DNA from: Acidovorax delafieldii
GTDB taxonomy: Bacteria; Pseudomonadota; Gammaproteobacteria; Burkholderiales; Burkholderiaceae_C
NCBI GenBank assembly: GCA_002377855.1
Contig: DFQQ01000018.1
Span: forward strand, 153,152-217,151
Direction: 5' to 3'
Length of the DNA: 64,000 bases
Position numbers and translations under genes: made by a program. Shown here piece by piece: positions 16,536-25,372 of this stretch; position 1 is the first letter of the stretch, and every line of letters begins with the position of its first letter. The notes under the pieces are model-generated. The model ran no database searches and was not told where the DNA came from. It was given only the letters and a program-made list of their open reading frames with translations.

Positions 16536-17767
16536 CACGCCCCACTCCACTCCCTGCGCAAGGCGACGATGCCCAACTCCAAGCCAGGCTGCACGACGCT
16601 AAATTCGGCACAGCGGGCATAGTCGTATATGTGCAAGGCCTGTTCACACATTAAAAAAACGTGAGCTGCATACTGTCCACGCAACAAAGGCACCTGAGGA
16701 AAGCGCACACTCACTTTACCGTTGCCTTGGGTGTCGCGCTTCAATGCAGAGTAGTCGTAATAGCTGGAGCAACTCGTAATGTTGCGCCCCGTGGCATCCG
16801 TAATGATCACAGCCACCGTTGGAGCAGGTAGCTCGGGGCTGCTGGCAAAAGTTACCCTCACCTCTAAGGTCGAATCCATACTTCGGATCTCAAGAGGCTG
16901 CTGTGAATTGCCATCTGCCAGCACATCCACCTGACAAAGCCTCGCAGTGCCCTCCGGTCGATGCTCCGATGAGGCGCCCACAGAGGGCTGGCCAGTAGGG
17001 TTTTCCGATAATGGCTGAACAGACGAAGACAACTGCTCAAGATATTGAGTGTATTGCTGGCAAACAAGAGCAGCCTCTCCAAAGGCCCGCATTTTCCCTT
17101 TGTCCAGCCAGAGAGCGCGCTGACAAAGTGCCTCGACTTGGTAAATATTGTGAGAGCAAAATAATATTGTGGCGCCACGCGCTTTGAGCTGCATGATGCG
17201 ATCAAAGGATTTTCTGGCAAAAGCGCCATCCCCAACCGACAGAGCCTCATCGATGATTAATATGTCTGGCTCTACAGATGTAGCTATCGAAAATGCAAGG
17301 CGTACATACATTCCACTTGAATACGTTTTAACCGGCTGATCGATAAAATCTTGAACCCCCGAAAAATCAATAATCGACTCAATTTTCTGAGAAATCTCCT
17401 CAGCCGTCAGCCCCAAAATACTGGCATTTAAATATATATTCTCTCGACCGGTAAATTCCGGGTTAAATCCAGCCCCCAACTCAAGCAAAGCAGCAATTCG
17501 CCCCTTGACCTCCACAACTCCAGTGGTAGGTTCCAAAACCCCACAAATTAGCTGCAGCAGCGTAGATTTTCCAGAACCGTTGGTACCGACAACCCCCAGC
17601 ACTTCCCCCTTAAATAATTCAAAATTTATCGGCCCTACAGCCGGATATTCTTTGTAGTATTTTCTCTCCTTATGAGCAAAAAGTTGCTTCAGTCTATCAG
17701 CCGGTTTCTCGTAGGTATAATAAGTTTTACTGAGCGCAACAGCACGCAGCGCGATATCAGAGAACAT
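16535..17767 (-). CDS. wzt: Polysaccharide ABC exporter ATPase with C-terminal glycan-binding domain
   Basis: 410 residues from the ATG at 17767, chosen for the GGGGGT ribosome binding site eight bases upstream; it overlaps the wzm stop. Walker A is GTNGSGKST, the ABC signature is YSSGMYVRLAFSIA and Walker B is ILIIDEALSVGD. The distinctive GAGFNPEFTGRENIY of the Wzt/TagH group is present. A C-terminal beta-sandwich of about 140 residues (from about 270) matches the Wzt-C domain, which binds the modified end of the O-polysaccharide before export. With Wzm it exports undecaprenol-linked glycan across the inner membrane. The gene is visibly AT-richer than the flanking housekeeping genes. Confidence 0.93.
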   Translation of the reverse strand: MFSDIALRAVALSKTYYTYEKPADRLKQLFAHKERKYYKEYPAVGPINFELFKGEVLGVVGTNGSGKSTLLQLICGVLEPTTGVVEVKGRIAALLELGAGFNPEFTGRENIYLNASILGLTAEEISQKIESIIDFSGVQDFIDQPVKTYSSGMYVRLAFSIATSVEPDILIIDEALSVGDGAFARKSFDRIMQLKARGATILFCSHNIYQVEALCQRALWLDKGKMRAFGEAALVCQQYTQYLEQLSSSVQPLSENPTGQPSVGASSEHRPEGTARLCQVDVLADGNSQQPLEIRSMDSTLEVRVTFASSPELPAPTVAVIITDATGRNITSCSSYYDYSALKRDTQGNGKVSVRFPQVPLLRGQYAAHVFLMCEQALHIYDYARCAEFSVVQPGLELGIVALRREWSGA

Positions 17768-18557
17768 CAGCAAACCCCCGGCGAACGCGTTGAAACCACC
17801 AATACCCAAAAGCGGCAAAAATCCCTGACGCAGTCATATAAAGCAACAAACCTATCCAATCAGGCCATAGACCATCGACCAATACCAAGCGCGACTGCTC
17901 AATAATAAAAGTCAAAGGATTTAACCACATATATCCAACCAAATAATCGGGAAGAGCAGAAGCAGGATAAAAAATCGGTGACAAAAACAAGCACAAATTA
18001 ATAACCAAATTTATTATTTGCGATAGATCGCGAAAGTAAACACCGATCGCTGAAAAAAACCAGCACACTCCAAGCAAAAAGGGCAAAAATGCCAAAATCA
18101 CAAAGGGAAATGCGAAAGTGGATAGATAAAAAGTTTCGGAATGTAAAGATACTACAACAGTAATCACAAGAAAACTGAAACCCAACTGCGTCATAGACGA
18201 AAAAACGCCAACCCATGCAAAAATCGAAATTGGGAAAACCACTTTTTTCACCAGATTCGCATGCTGCACAATTAGACTAGGTGCCCTGCCAGCAATCTCG
18301 GAAAACAGGTTAAAAACAATCAAGCCTGCAAATAAATTCATCGCATATCCAACACCCCCCCGTGCTTCTGAGCCGGGCCAACGAGTTTGCAGAATGCCTG
18401 CAAATGCAAAAGTATAGAGAGCGAGCATCAAGAGGGGATTCAACAGTATCCACCCCATACCGAGCAGTGACCCCCGATAGCGGGCTGACACGTCGCGCTT
18501 TACAAATTGGTAAATCAAAGCGATTTGATCGCTGATTTTCCTGTCGTTTCTTACCAC
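17757..18557 (-). CDS. wzm: Polysaccharide ABC exporter permease
   Basis: 266 residues with six predicted membrane segments and the ABC-2 family opening FVKRDVSARYRGSLLGMGW. It ends with a positively charged tail. It pairs with Wzt to export polysaccharide. The start ATG at 18557 is followed by a cytoplasmic amphipathic stretch, as usual. Base composition is low in GC (about 40 percent in the 17880-17940 stretch by eye), in contrast to the GC-rich rfb genes upstream. This points to an acquired segment. Confidence 0.93.
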   Translation of the reverse strand: MVRNDRKISDQIALIYQFVKRDVSARYRGSLLGMGWILLNPLLMLALYTFAFAGILQTRWPGSEARGGVGYAMNLFAGLIVFNLFSEIAGRAPSLIVQHANLVKKVVFPISIFAWVGVFSSMTQLGFSFLVITVVVSLHSETFYLSTFAFPFVILAFLPFLLGVCWFFSAIGVYFRDLSQIINLVINLCLFLSPIFYPASALPDYLVGYMWLNPLTFIIEQSRLVLVDGLWPDWIGLLLYMTASGIFAAFGYWWFQRVRRGFADVL

Positions 18558-18623
18558 AAAACGCCTACCTTCCTGTGTTCCAACCAGTCACCGGACAATA
18601 TCGGAATGAAACCGCAAATAATT

Positions 18624-19391
18624 TCATTTCGTCCTGCCAACTTGACTCTGGTTAATTTTGTATGACCGATAGCTGGGCTTTAACCAAAGTCGAAAGAGGC
18701 TACGAATATGCCAAATAAAATATCGAAAATTCCGTCGACTGGCCCGTTGTCCCTCATGCTCAACTACGACCTGAGGCACCGATACCAACCGGTAGCCCTG
18801 CAACTGCATGCGTAAACATATGTCCACATCTTCGCAGTACATAAAAAATTGCTGATCAAAACCTTTGATTGATTCAAAAACTTCGGAGCGAAAGAGCATA
18901 AACGCCCCGTTGACCCAATCATGAGAGCGCGCATACCGCTGACTTGCAGGAAGCACGTAGCGAAAGAAAAGCGACATCGGAGTAGGCACCGCTCTAGCGG
19001 GATCGAACGACTTGCCATTATTACCATGCTGTAACGGGTAGGCACAACCTGCATTGGGCATTGCCAGTACGGCCAACATAGCCGGATAAGGATTGCTACT
19101 CAAACGAACATCTGGATTGAGTACGCAAAAGCAAGAGGAGCGGCATAACGCAAAAGCTTGGTTGTGATTTGCTCCGTATCCCAGAGGCGCTGAATTGCGA
19201 AGCCATTCGATCTCAAAGGGCCATGATTCAGCACTCACAACATCGATCAAGTGTGGCTCTGGCAAATTAAGCGTCACGATGAGCCGACCCACTTCTTGTG
19301 CGGCATACACAGCCAGATCGCGAAGTAACTGGAGCACGACACCGCCGTGACCGTGACTCACCACCGAGACAGTGACCGGCCGCTCAATCAA
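18624..19391 (-). CDS. GT2-family glycosyltransferase (rhamnosyltransferase-like)
   Basis: 255 residues. The opening VTVSVVSHGHGGVVLQLL is a GT-A nucleotide-binding start. It continues with GYGANHNQAF, CVLNPDVRLS (the DxD-like site) and WVNGAFMLFRSEVFESIKGF, then FFMYCEDVDICLR with the catalytic acidic ED. This pattern is typical of GT2 rhamnosyltransferases. The start overlaps the rfbC stop by four bases. With dTDP-L-rhamnose made by the four preceding genes, a rhamnose transfer to the exported chain is likely. Acceptor and linkage cannot be told. Confidence 0.88.
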   Translation of the reverse strand: MIERPVTVSVVSHGHGGVVLQLLRDLAVYAAQEVGRLIVTLNLPEPHLIDVVSAESWPFEIEWLRNSAPLGYGANHNQAFALCRSSCFCVLNPDVRLSSNPYPAMLAVLAMPNAGCAYPLQHGNNGKSFDPARAVPTPMSLFFRYVLPASQRYARSHDWVNGAFMLFRSEVFESIKGFDQQFFMYCEDVDICLRMQLQGYRLVSVPQVVVEHEGQRASRRNFRYFIWHIRSLFRLWLKPSYRSYKINQSQVGRTK

Positions 19392-19936
19392 GCAAAAACC
19401 TCAGCGTGGCACAGTTGTAAGCCCTGCTGATCCTTAGCAGATAGAATCGGGGCATATTTCAATTGGGGCCACACAACGGCGATGTCTGGATCATTCCATG
19501 CGATGCAGCGCTCAAACTGCGGCGCGTAGTAGTCGGTCGTCTTGTAAAGAAACTCAGCACTGTCGCTCAACACGAGAAAACCATGTGCGAACCCCGGTGG
19601 AACCCATAGCTGGCGATGGTTGTGCTCGCTCAACTCCTCACCTACCCATTGACCAAAGGTGGGAGAGCTACGGCGTATGTCCACCGCTACATCGAACACC
19701 GCCCCCTGCACCACCCGAACGAGCTTGCCCTGCGGCTGCGGGATCTGGTAATGCAAGCCACGCAGCACACCCTTGGCACTGCGGCTGTGGTTGTCCTGCA
19801 CAAACTGGTGGTTGGTGCCCGTTGCTTCGTTAAAGGCCTTCTGGTTGAAGCTTTCAAAGAAGAAGCCTCGGGCGTCACCAAACACCTTGGGCTCGATCAG
19901 TACCACTTCAGGAATGGCCAGTCGCGTTGCTTTCAT
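19388..19936 (-). CDS. rfbC: dTDP-4-dehydrorhamnose 3,5-epimerase
   Basis: 182 residues, the usual length. Motifs are VLRGLHYQIPQPQGKLVRV (catalytic His and substrate-binding region), FDVAVDIRRSSPTFGQW and LWVPPGFAHGFLVLSD. The fourth gene of the dTDP-L-rhamnose set, it converts dTDP-4-keto-6-deoxyglucose to the L-lyxo epimer. Its start shares one base with the rfbA stop (TAATG), and its stop overlaps the next glycosyltransferase gene. Confidence 0.96.
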   Translation of the reverse strand: MKATRLAIPEVVLIEPKVFGDARGFFFESFNQKAFNEATGTNHQFVQDNHSRSAKGVLRGLHYQIPQPQGKLVRVVQGAVFDVAVDIRRSSPTFGQWVGEELSEHNHRQLWVPPGFAHGFLVLSDSAEFLYKTTDYYAPQFERCIAWNDPDIAVVWPQLKYAPILSAKDQQGLQLCHAEVFA

Positions 19937-20832
19937 TAGTACACCGTTTCTTTCAGTATTCGTTGCAGGTACTGCCCATACCCATTCTTGCTCAGCGGCT
20001 TGGCCAAATTCTCCAGTTGCGCTGCATCAATCCACCCATGGCGCCACGCAATCTCTTCCGGGCAGGCAATTTTCAGCCCCTGGCGGTGCTCCAGGGTAGC
20101 GATGAACTGGCCGGCTTCGAGCAGGCTTTCGTGGGTGCCGGTGTCTAGCCAGGCGTACCCACGGCCCATGATTTCGACGTTGAGCTGGCCTTGCTGCAGG
20201 TACAGGCGGTTCAGGTCGGTGATTTCGTATTCGCCGCGGGCGGAGGGTTTGAGGCTCTTGGCCAAGTCCACCACCTGGTTGTCGTAGAAATAAAGGCCGG
20301 TCACGGCGTAGCTGGATTTGGGGGCCTGGGGTTTTTCTTCGAGGCTCAGCACTTTGCCCTGGGCGTCGAATTCGGCCACACCGTAGCGTTCGGGGTCATG
20401 CACGTGGTAGGCGAAGACGCTGGCGCCTTCGGTGCGGGTGCTGGCGTTGCCCAGCAGTTCGTGGAAGTCGTGGCCGTGGAAGATGTTGTCGCCCAGCACC
20501 AAGGCAGACGGGGCATTGCCGACGAATTGCTCGCCGATGACAAAGGCCTGGGCCAGGCCGTCGGGGCTGGGTTGCACGGCGTATTGCAGGTTCAGGCCCC
20601 ATTGGCTGCCGTCGCCCAGCAGTTGCTCAAAGCGGGGGGTGTCTTGCGGGGTGCTGATGATCAGGATGTCGCGAATGCCCGCCAGCATGAGGGTGCTGAG
20701 CGGGTAGTAGATCATGGGCTTGTCATACACCGGCAGCAGTTGCTTGCTGATGGCCAGGGTGGCCGGGTGCAGACGCGTACCAGAGCCGCCGGCCAGGATG
20801 ATGCCTTTGCGCTGGGAAGTGGATGGGGTCAT
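19936..20832 (-). CDS. rfbA: Glucose-1-phosphate thymidylyltransferase
   Basis: 298 residues, full length. The nucleotide-binding signature GIILAGGSGTRLHPAT, then LPVYDKPMIYYPLSTLMLAG and VLGDNIFHGH, identify RfbA/RmlA. It makes dTDP-glucose from dTTP and glucose-1-phosphate, the first step of the dTDP-L-rhamnose pathway. It follows rfbD by 64 bases in the same operon. Confidence 0.97.
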   Translation of the reverse strand: MTPSTSQRKGIILAGGSGTRLHPATLAISKQLLPVYDKPMIYYPLSTLMLAGIRDILIISTPQDTPRFEQLLGDGSQWGLNLQYAVQPSPDGLAQAFVIGEQFVGNAPSALVLGDNIFHGHDFHELLGNASTRTEGASVFAYHVHDPERYGVAEFDAQGKVLSLEEKPQAPKSSYAVTGLYFYDNQVVDLAKSLKPSARGEYEITDLNRLYLQQGQLNVEIMGRGYAWLDTGTHESLLEAGQFIATLEHRQGLKIACPEEIAWRHGWIDAAQLENLAKPLSKNGYGQYLQRILKETVY

Positions 20833-20896
20833 AGGGGCAGGTCCTCAGGAGGCACGTCAAAACGGGCTGTGCTCGATAGCGACAGCCCGGTGTGGC

Positions 20897-21787
20897 TTAC
20901 AGGATTTCGGTCAGCATGCGCTCGACGCCGACTTGCCAGTGCGGCAAGGTCAGGCCGAAGGTGGCTTGCAGTTTGGACGTGTTCAGGCGCGAGTTGTGCG
21001 GGCGTGTGGCCGGCGTGGGAAAGGCGCTGGTGGGCACAGGCGCGATTTCTTTCGCTACTATTTTCATAGTACTCTGCGCTTTCTCTGCGTGCCCTATGAC
21101 GTATTTTGCATAGCCATTCCAGGTGACTTCGCCGCCTGCTACCAGGTGGTACAGGCCCGCGTCTTGCGGACGTTGCTGCAGGTGGCGAATGGCATGGGCG
21201 GTCACGTCGGCCAGCAGCTCGGCACCGGTGGGCGCGCCCCATTGGTCGTCAATGACGGTGAGGCGCTCACGCTCTTGCGCCAGGCGCAGCATGGTCTTGG
21301 CAAAGTTACCGCCACGCGCGGCATACACCCAGCTGGTGCGCAGGATGAGGTGCTTGACGCCGGACTGCTGGATGAGTTGCTCGCCTTCGAGCTTGGTGCG
21401 GCCGTACACGCTCAGGGGTGCGGGGGTGTCGCTCTCAACCCAGGGGCGCGTGCCACTGCCGTCGAACACGTAGTCGGTGCTGTAGTGCACCAGCCAGGCG
21501 CCCAGGGCAACGGCCTCGCGGGCCAGCACGCCGGGAGTGGTGGCGTTGAGCAGGCGGGCCAGTTCGGGCTCGCTCTCGGCCTTGTCTACCGCAGTGTGCG
21601 CGGCGGCGTTGACGATGAAGTCGGGCTTGAGGGCGCGCACGGTGGCGGCGATACCTTCGGGGTTGGCGAAGTCGCCGCAGTGGTCGGTGCTGTCATGGTC
21701 CAGCGCGGTGACGTTGCCCAGCACGGCCAGGCTGCGTTGCAACTCCCAGCCCACCTGTCCGCCTTTGCCGAAGAGCAGGATGTTCAT
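20897..21787 (-). CDS. rfbD: dTDP-4-dehydrorhamnose reductase
   Basis: 296 residues from the ATG at 21787, which overlaps the rfbB stop as ATGA. An upstream in-frame ATG would add 28 residues inside rfbB and is rejected. The Rossmann motif is MNILLFGKGGQVGWEL and the catalytic YxxxK is in VYGRTKLEGEQ. VPTSAFPTPATRPHNSRL near the end is typical. It performs the final NADPH reduction to dTDP-L-rhamnose. The codons for AEKAQSTMKIVAKE (21050-21118) coincide with a copy of the dispersed repeat, yet the protein has almost the usual length there. Confidence 0.96.
   Translation of the reverse strand: MNILLFGKGGQVGWELQRSLAVLGNVTALDHDSTDHCGDFANPEGIAATVRALKPDFIVNAAAHTAVDKAESEPELARLLNATTPGVLAREAVALGAWLVHYSTDYVFDGSGTRPWVESDTPAPLSVYGRTKLEGEQLIQQSGVKHLILRTSWVYAARGGNFAKTMLRLAQERERLTVIDDQWGAPTGAELLADVTAHAIRHLQQRPQDAGLYHLVAGGEVTWNGYAKYVIGHAEKAQSTMKIVAKEIAPVPTSAFPTPATRPHNSRLNTSKLQATFGLTLPHWQVGVERMLTEIL
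21050..21118 (+). repeat. Dispersed palindromic repeat inside rfbD, copy 4
   Basis: TCGCTACTATTTTCATAG is identical to the intergenic copy at 1793-1810; arms CTGCGCTTTC and CTGCGTGCCC follow. It lies wholly within rfbD and keeps the frame. Confidence 0.72.
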
Positions 21788-22866
21788 GCGGCTACCCCTG
21801 CCATGGTGTTGGCCTGGTATTGCTTCTGCACCCATTCGCGGTAGGCACCCGATTGCACCTGGGCCACCCACTCGGGGTTATCCAGATACCACTGCACGGT
21901 CTTGCGGATGCCGGTGTCAAAGGTCTCGGCAGGCTTCCAGCCCAGTTCGCGCTCGATCTTGCGGGCATCGATAGCGTAGCGGCGGTCATGGCCGGGGCGG
22001 TCGGTGACGTAGGTGATCTGCGTCTTGTAGCTCTGGCCATCAGCGCGGGGGCGCAGCTCGTCGAGCAGGGCGCACACGGTGTTCACGATGTCGATGTTGG
22101 GCTTTTCGTTCCAGCCGCCCACGTTGTAGGTCTCGCCCAGGCGGCCGGCTTCGAGCACGCGGCGGATGGCGCTGCAGTGGTCGCGCACGTACAGCCAGTC
22201 GCGCACCTGCATGCCGTCACCGTACACGGGCAGGTTTTTGCCTGCCAGGGCGTTGACGATCATGAGGGGGATGAGCTTCTCCGGAAAGTGCAGCGGGCCG
22301 TAGTTGTTGCTGCAGTTGGTGGTGAGCACCGGCAGGCCGTAGGTGTGGTGCCAGGCGCGCACTAAGTGGTCGCTGGCAGCCTTGCTGGCCGAGTACGGGC
22401 TGTTGGGCTCGTAGGTATTGTCTTCAGTGAAGGCCGGGTCGGTGGCAGACAAGCTGCCGTAGACCTCGTCGGTGGAGACGTGCAAAAAGCGGAACGCTTC
22501 TTTTTTGATAGCTGGCAGCGCTTGCCAGTATTGCCTTGCAGCCTCTAAAAGCCTGAAGGTGCCGACCACGTTGGTCTGGATGAAATCTTCTGGGCCGTGG
22601 ATGGAGCGGTCCACATGTGATTCGGCGGCGAAGTTGACGATGGCGCGGGGCTGGTGCTCGGCCAGCAGGCGCGCGAGCAAGGCGGTGTCGCCAATGTCGC
22701 CCTGCACGAAGATGTGGCGGGGGTTGCCCTGCACGCTGTCCAGGTTGTGCAGATTGCCTGCGTAGGTGAGTTTGTCGAGGTTGACCACGGGCTCGTCGCC
22801 GTTGGCTATCCAGTCGAGCACGAAGTTGGCGCCAATGAAGCCGGCGCCGCCAGTTACCAAGATCAT
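21784..22866 (-). CDS. rfbB: dTDP-glucose 4,6-dehydratase
   Basis: 360 residues from the ATG at 22866 (MILVTGGAGFIGANFVLDW). The ribosome binding site is weak, but the family start fits here rather than at 22920. The catalytic triad region is HVSTDEVYGSL and YSASKAASDHLVRAW; NNYGPLHFPEKLIP is diagnostic. NAD-dependent, it forms dTDP-4-keto-6-deoxyglucose. It is the first gene of the operon running rfbB-D-A-C, GT2, wzm, wzt, LpxL-like, fusion. A repeat copy overlaps codons for the helix EAARQYWQALPAIKKEAF without a length change. Confidence 0.97.
   Translation of the reverse strand: MILVTGGAGFIGANFVLDWIANGDEPVVNLDKLTYAGNLHNLDSVQGNPRHIFVQGDIGDTALLARLLAEHQPRAIVNFAAESHVDRSIHGPEDFIQTNVVGTFRLLEAARQYWQALPAIKKEAFRFLHVSTDEVYGSLSATDPAFTEDNTYEPNSPYSASKAASDHLVRAWHHTYGLPVLTTNCSNNYGPLHFPEKLIPLMIVNALAGKNLPVYGDGMQVRDWLYVRDHCSAIRRVLEAGRLGETYNVGGWNEKPNIDIVNTVCALLDELRPRADGQSYKTQITYVTDRPGHDRRYAIDARKIERELGWKPAETFDTGIRKTVQWYLDNPEWVAQVQSGAYREWVQKQYQANTMAGVAA
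22495..22556 (+). repeat. Dispersed palindromic repeat inside rfbB, copy 5
   Basis: GCTTCTTTTTTGATAGCT then GGCAGCGCTTGCC and a returning arm TTGCCTTGCAGCCTC follow the family layout. The element lies in a conserved helix of the protein, so it overlays coding sequence rather than adding to it. Confidence 0.65.
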
Positions 22867-23079
22867 AGGGTGGGCAGTGTTGATACGCCTGCAGGCGAAG
22901 CTGGGCATTATCCCATTCACCGCCCCCGGCCTGTAACAGGATTTGCGCGAGGCGAATGGGCGCCCGCAAGGCGAACAGCGCGAAAAGGGGCCGCTCTAGG
23001 CACGTCTCACTAACCCAAGCCCAGCCGCCAGCCGTAAAGTGGAGTGCCTACGTTCACTAACCCCCACAGGAGGCTCTAC

Positions 23080-23610
23080 ATGGCAACCAGAAAGTCTTTC
23101 CCCTTCGGTACGCATGGCATGTCACCCGGCGATGTTCCGCTCAGTGATGCCGTCAAGGAATCTGCCCAGCAGATCTGGCTGGCGGGGCTGGGGGCTTTCT
23201 CCAAAGCGCAGGCCGAAGGCGGCAAGGTGTTTGAGGCGCTGGTCAAGGAAGGCGTGACCATGCAGCGCAAGACCCAGACCGTGGCCGAAGAAAAAATCAC
23301 CGAGGCCACCCAGCGCATGACCAGCGCCGCCAGCGAGATGGGCTCCCGCGCCGCCGGACAGTGGGACAAGCTGGAAACCATTTTTGAAGACCGTGTGGCC
23401 AAGGCCCTGGGCCGCCTTGGCATTCCAACGGCACGCGACCTGCAGGCGCTGCACGATCGCATAGACGCACTGACGCAGGAGCTGGCCAAAGCCCGCAAGG
23501 CGCCCGCAGCGCGCCCCGCCAAGGCGGCGGGCAAGACCGCTGGCAAACCGGCGCACCCTACGCCTGCCAAAAAGGCCACGCCGCGTGCACGCAAACCTGC
23601 CGCCAAGTAA
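23080..23610 (+). CDS. Phasin-like PHA granule-associated protein
   Basis: 176 residues from the ATG at 23080, preceded by CAGGAGG. The N-terminal 125 residues form an amphipathic helical phasin domain (ESAQQIWLAGLGAFSKAQAE, GKVFEALVKEG). The C-terminal 45 residues are a Lys/Ala/Pro-rich histone-like tail (KAPAARPAKAAGKTAGKPAH), as in PhaF/PhaI-type proteins that bind both granules and DNA. A TetR-type gene resembling PhaD lies 193 bases downstream on the same strand. Role: coating and segregation of polyhydroxyalkanoate granules. The PHA synthase is not in the window. Confidence 0.86.
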   Translation: MATRKSFPFGTHGMSPGDVPLSDAVKESAQQIWLAGLGAFSKAQAEGGKVFEALVKEGVTMQRKTQTVAEEKITEATQRMTSAASEMGSRAAGQWDKLETIFEDRVAKALGRLGIPTARDLQALHDRIDALTQELAKARKAPAARPAKAAGKTAGKPAHPTPAKKATPRARKPAAK

Positions 23611-23724
23611 GTAGCGCAAGGCCGTGCTTGCGCGCCCGCCGCAGGGCCCTTGCGCATGCAGGTGAGCAATGCGGGGCGGTACCGGTCTCCCCGAGCCGGC
23701 GTCCCCCCGGGAACGCCCTTCAAA

Positions 23725-23739
23725 TGCTGCATTGCAGCA
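23725..23739. promoter_or_regulatory. Palindromic operator candidate upstream of the TetR gene
   Basis: TGCTGCATTGCAGCA is a perfect 6-bp inverted repeat with a 3-base spacer, 65 bases before the tetR start. It resembles the TGC-N-GCA type site reported for the PHA regulator PhaR. It could instead be a self-operator of the TetR protein. Confidence 0.4.
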
Positions 23740-23803
23740 ACCCGGGCTGGGTTAGAGTTGTCAGCGCAGACGCATCCAACTCAGCGCAAAAAGGGCAACT
23801 CCC

Positions 23804-24466
23804 ATGGCAAAGAAAGCGCCGCGCCGCACGGCGGAACGCATTCTGGAAGTGACGCTGGACCTGTTCAACCGGTTCGGCGAGCCCAATGTCTCCACCACCG
23901 TCATCTCTGCCGAGCTGCGCATCAGCCCTGGCAACCTGTACTACCACTACCCTGCCAAAGACGCGCTGATCAACACCTTGTTTGACCGCTATGAGGCCGC
24001 GCTGAACGAGCTGCTGCAAGCCGGCGACAGCGTGCACAACGTGGAGGACGCGTGGTTCTTTCTGCACACGCTGTTTGAATTGATCTGGCAATACCGGTTT
24101 TTGTACCGCGACCTCAACGACCTGTTGTCCAAGAACCGCCGCCTCGAAACCCATTTCCAAGCCGTGCTGCACCGCAAGGAAAAGGCCGTGCAAGCGATGC
24201 TGGAAGGCATGCAGCAAGCCCAGGCGCTGAGCGCGCCGCCCGAGGCACTGCCGGTCACCTCCACCAGCATGGTGGTGGTGCTGACCTACTGGCTCAGTTA
24301 CGAATACGTGCGCGACCCACGCCACGCGCTGGAGCCGGGCAACGCCCACCGCGCGCTGCTGCGAGGCGCGCAACATGTGCTGAATCTGCTGGAGCCGTAC
24401 CTGGAAGTCCGCCAGCGTGCCCACCTGAGGTTGCTGTCAGGGGCCTATGCGCCGCCCCCCGTCTGA
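23804..24466 (+). CDS. TetR-family regulator, PhaD-like
   Basis: 220 residues. The N-terminal helix-turn-helix (RILEVTLDLFNRFGEPNVST and ISPGNLYYHYPAKDALI) is close to that of PhaD, the TetR-type activator of phasin genes in pseudomonads. The ligand domain (about 70-200) is helical with several aromatic residues. It lies just downstream of the phasin gene, which supports a role in PHA metabolism. The start ATG at 23804 lacks a strong ribosome binding site (CAACTCCC upstream), so translation may be weak. Ligand unknown. Confidence 0.82.
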   Translation: MAKKAPRRTAERILEVTLDLFNRFGEPNVSTTVISAELRISPGNLYYHYPAKDALINTLFDRYEAALNELLQAGDSVHNVEDAWFFLHTLFELIWQYRFLYRDLNDLLSKNRRLETHFQAVLHRKEKAVQAMLEGMQQAQALSAPPEALPVTSTSMVVVLTYWLSYEYVRDPRHALEPGNAHRALLRGAQHVLNLLEPYLEVRQRAHLRLLSGAYAPPPV

Positions 24467-24532
24467 AGCGCGCCCTTGACTGCCGAGCCCCATCACCACA
24501 TCACCCAACACAACACAACGACGGAGACACAC

Positions 24533-25312
24533 ATGGCCCTCTGGACCCCCTTCCCCCACGCCGGCGATTACGCCTGGGACGCCAGCCGTGTGCAGCAGCA
24601 GTGGAGCCAGCTGCACCTGGGCGACGCCGAGCCCCTGCCCGAGGACCCATCGGTGCTCAACGCATGGGTGCTGTTTCACAACGGCGAGTTCGAGCAGGCG
24701 GTGGCCGCAGGGCTGGCTGCGGGAGGCGCTGGCGTCACGGTCGCCAACAAGGCCACGGCGGTGTATGCCACGTACCTGGAGCCAGGTGAGCAAGCGCGGC
24801 TGGAGTTGTTCTTGCAGATTGCCGAACGCGCCCGGGCACAGGCCGCTGCCGACCCGCAGCACGCCAATGCCTGGTACTGGAACGCCTATGCCCTGGGCAG
24901 GTATTGCCAGGGCATCAGCGTGGCCAAGGCGCTGGCGCAAGGACTAGGGCAGCAGATCAAGGAATCGCTGGAGAAAGCCATTGCCCTGTCGCCACAGCAT
25001 GTGGAGGCGCGCATCGCCTTGGGCACGTTCCACGCCGAAGTTATCGACAAAGTGGGCGCCCTCATTGGCAGCATGACTTACGGCGCCAAGAAGGAGGTGG
25101 GCCTGCAATTGTTTGAAGAAGCGCTGGCTCTGCACCCCGGCTCCGCCATCGGCATGGTGGACTACGCCAACGCCCTGGTCATGCTGGAAGGCGAGCACCG
25201 CATGGAAGAAGCCACCGCGCTGTATGAACGCGCTGCCGCTTGCCAGCCACTGGACGCCATGGAAGAACTGCACGTGGCCATGGCGCGGGCAGAGCTGCAC
25301 GAGGAAGGCTGA
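24533..25312 (+). CDS. TPR-fold protein of unknown function
   Basis: 259 residues from the ATG at 24533, preceded by GGAGACACAC; an earlier in-frame ATG at 24476 is unlikely. The protein is all-helical. TPR-like pairs occur near 40-75 (LNAWVLFHNGEFEQAVAAGL), 150-175 (SLEKAIALSPQHVEARIALG) and 195-245 (FEEALALHPGSAIGMVDYAN, ATALYERAAACQPLDAMEEL). There is no signal peptide or membrane segment, so it is cytosolic. It probably mediates protein contacts. Its neighbours give no specific clue; it lies 66 bases after the TetR gene. Confidence 0.72.
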   Translation: MALWTPFPHAGDYAWDASRVQQQWSQLHLGDAEPLPEDPSVLNAWVLFHNGEFEQAVAAGLAAGGAGVTVANKATAVYATYLEPGEQARLELFLQIAERARAQAAADPQHANAWYWNAYALGRYCQGISVAKALAQGLGQQIKESLEKAIALSPQHVEARIALGTFHAEVIDKVGALIGSMTYGAKKEVGLQLFEEALALHPGSAIGMVDYANALVMLEGEHRMEEATALYERAAACQPLDAMEELHVAMARAELHEEG

Positions 25313-25372
25313 GCGCAGGCACCACTGAAGGCTGCGCCTGGCTGGAGGCCGGCAGGCCGCCGAGGGCCACCG

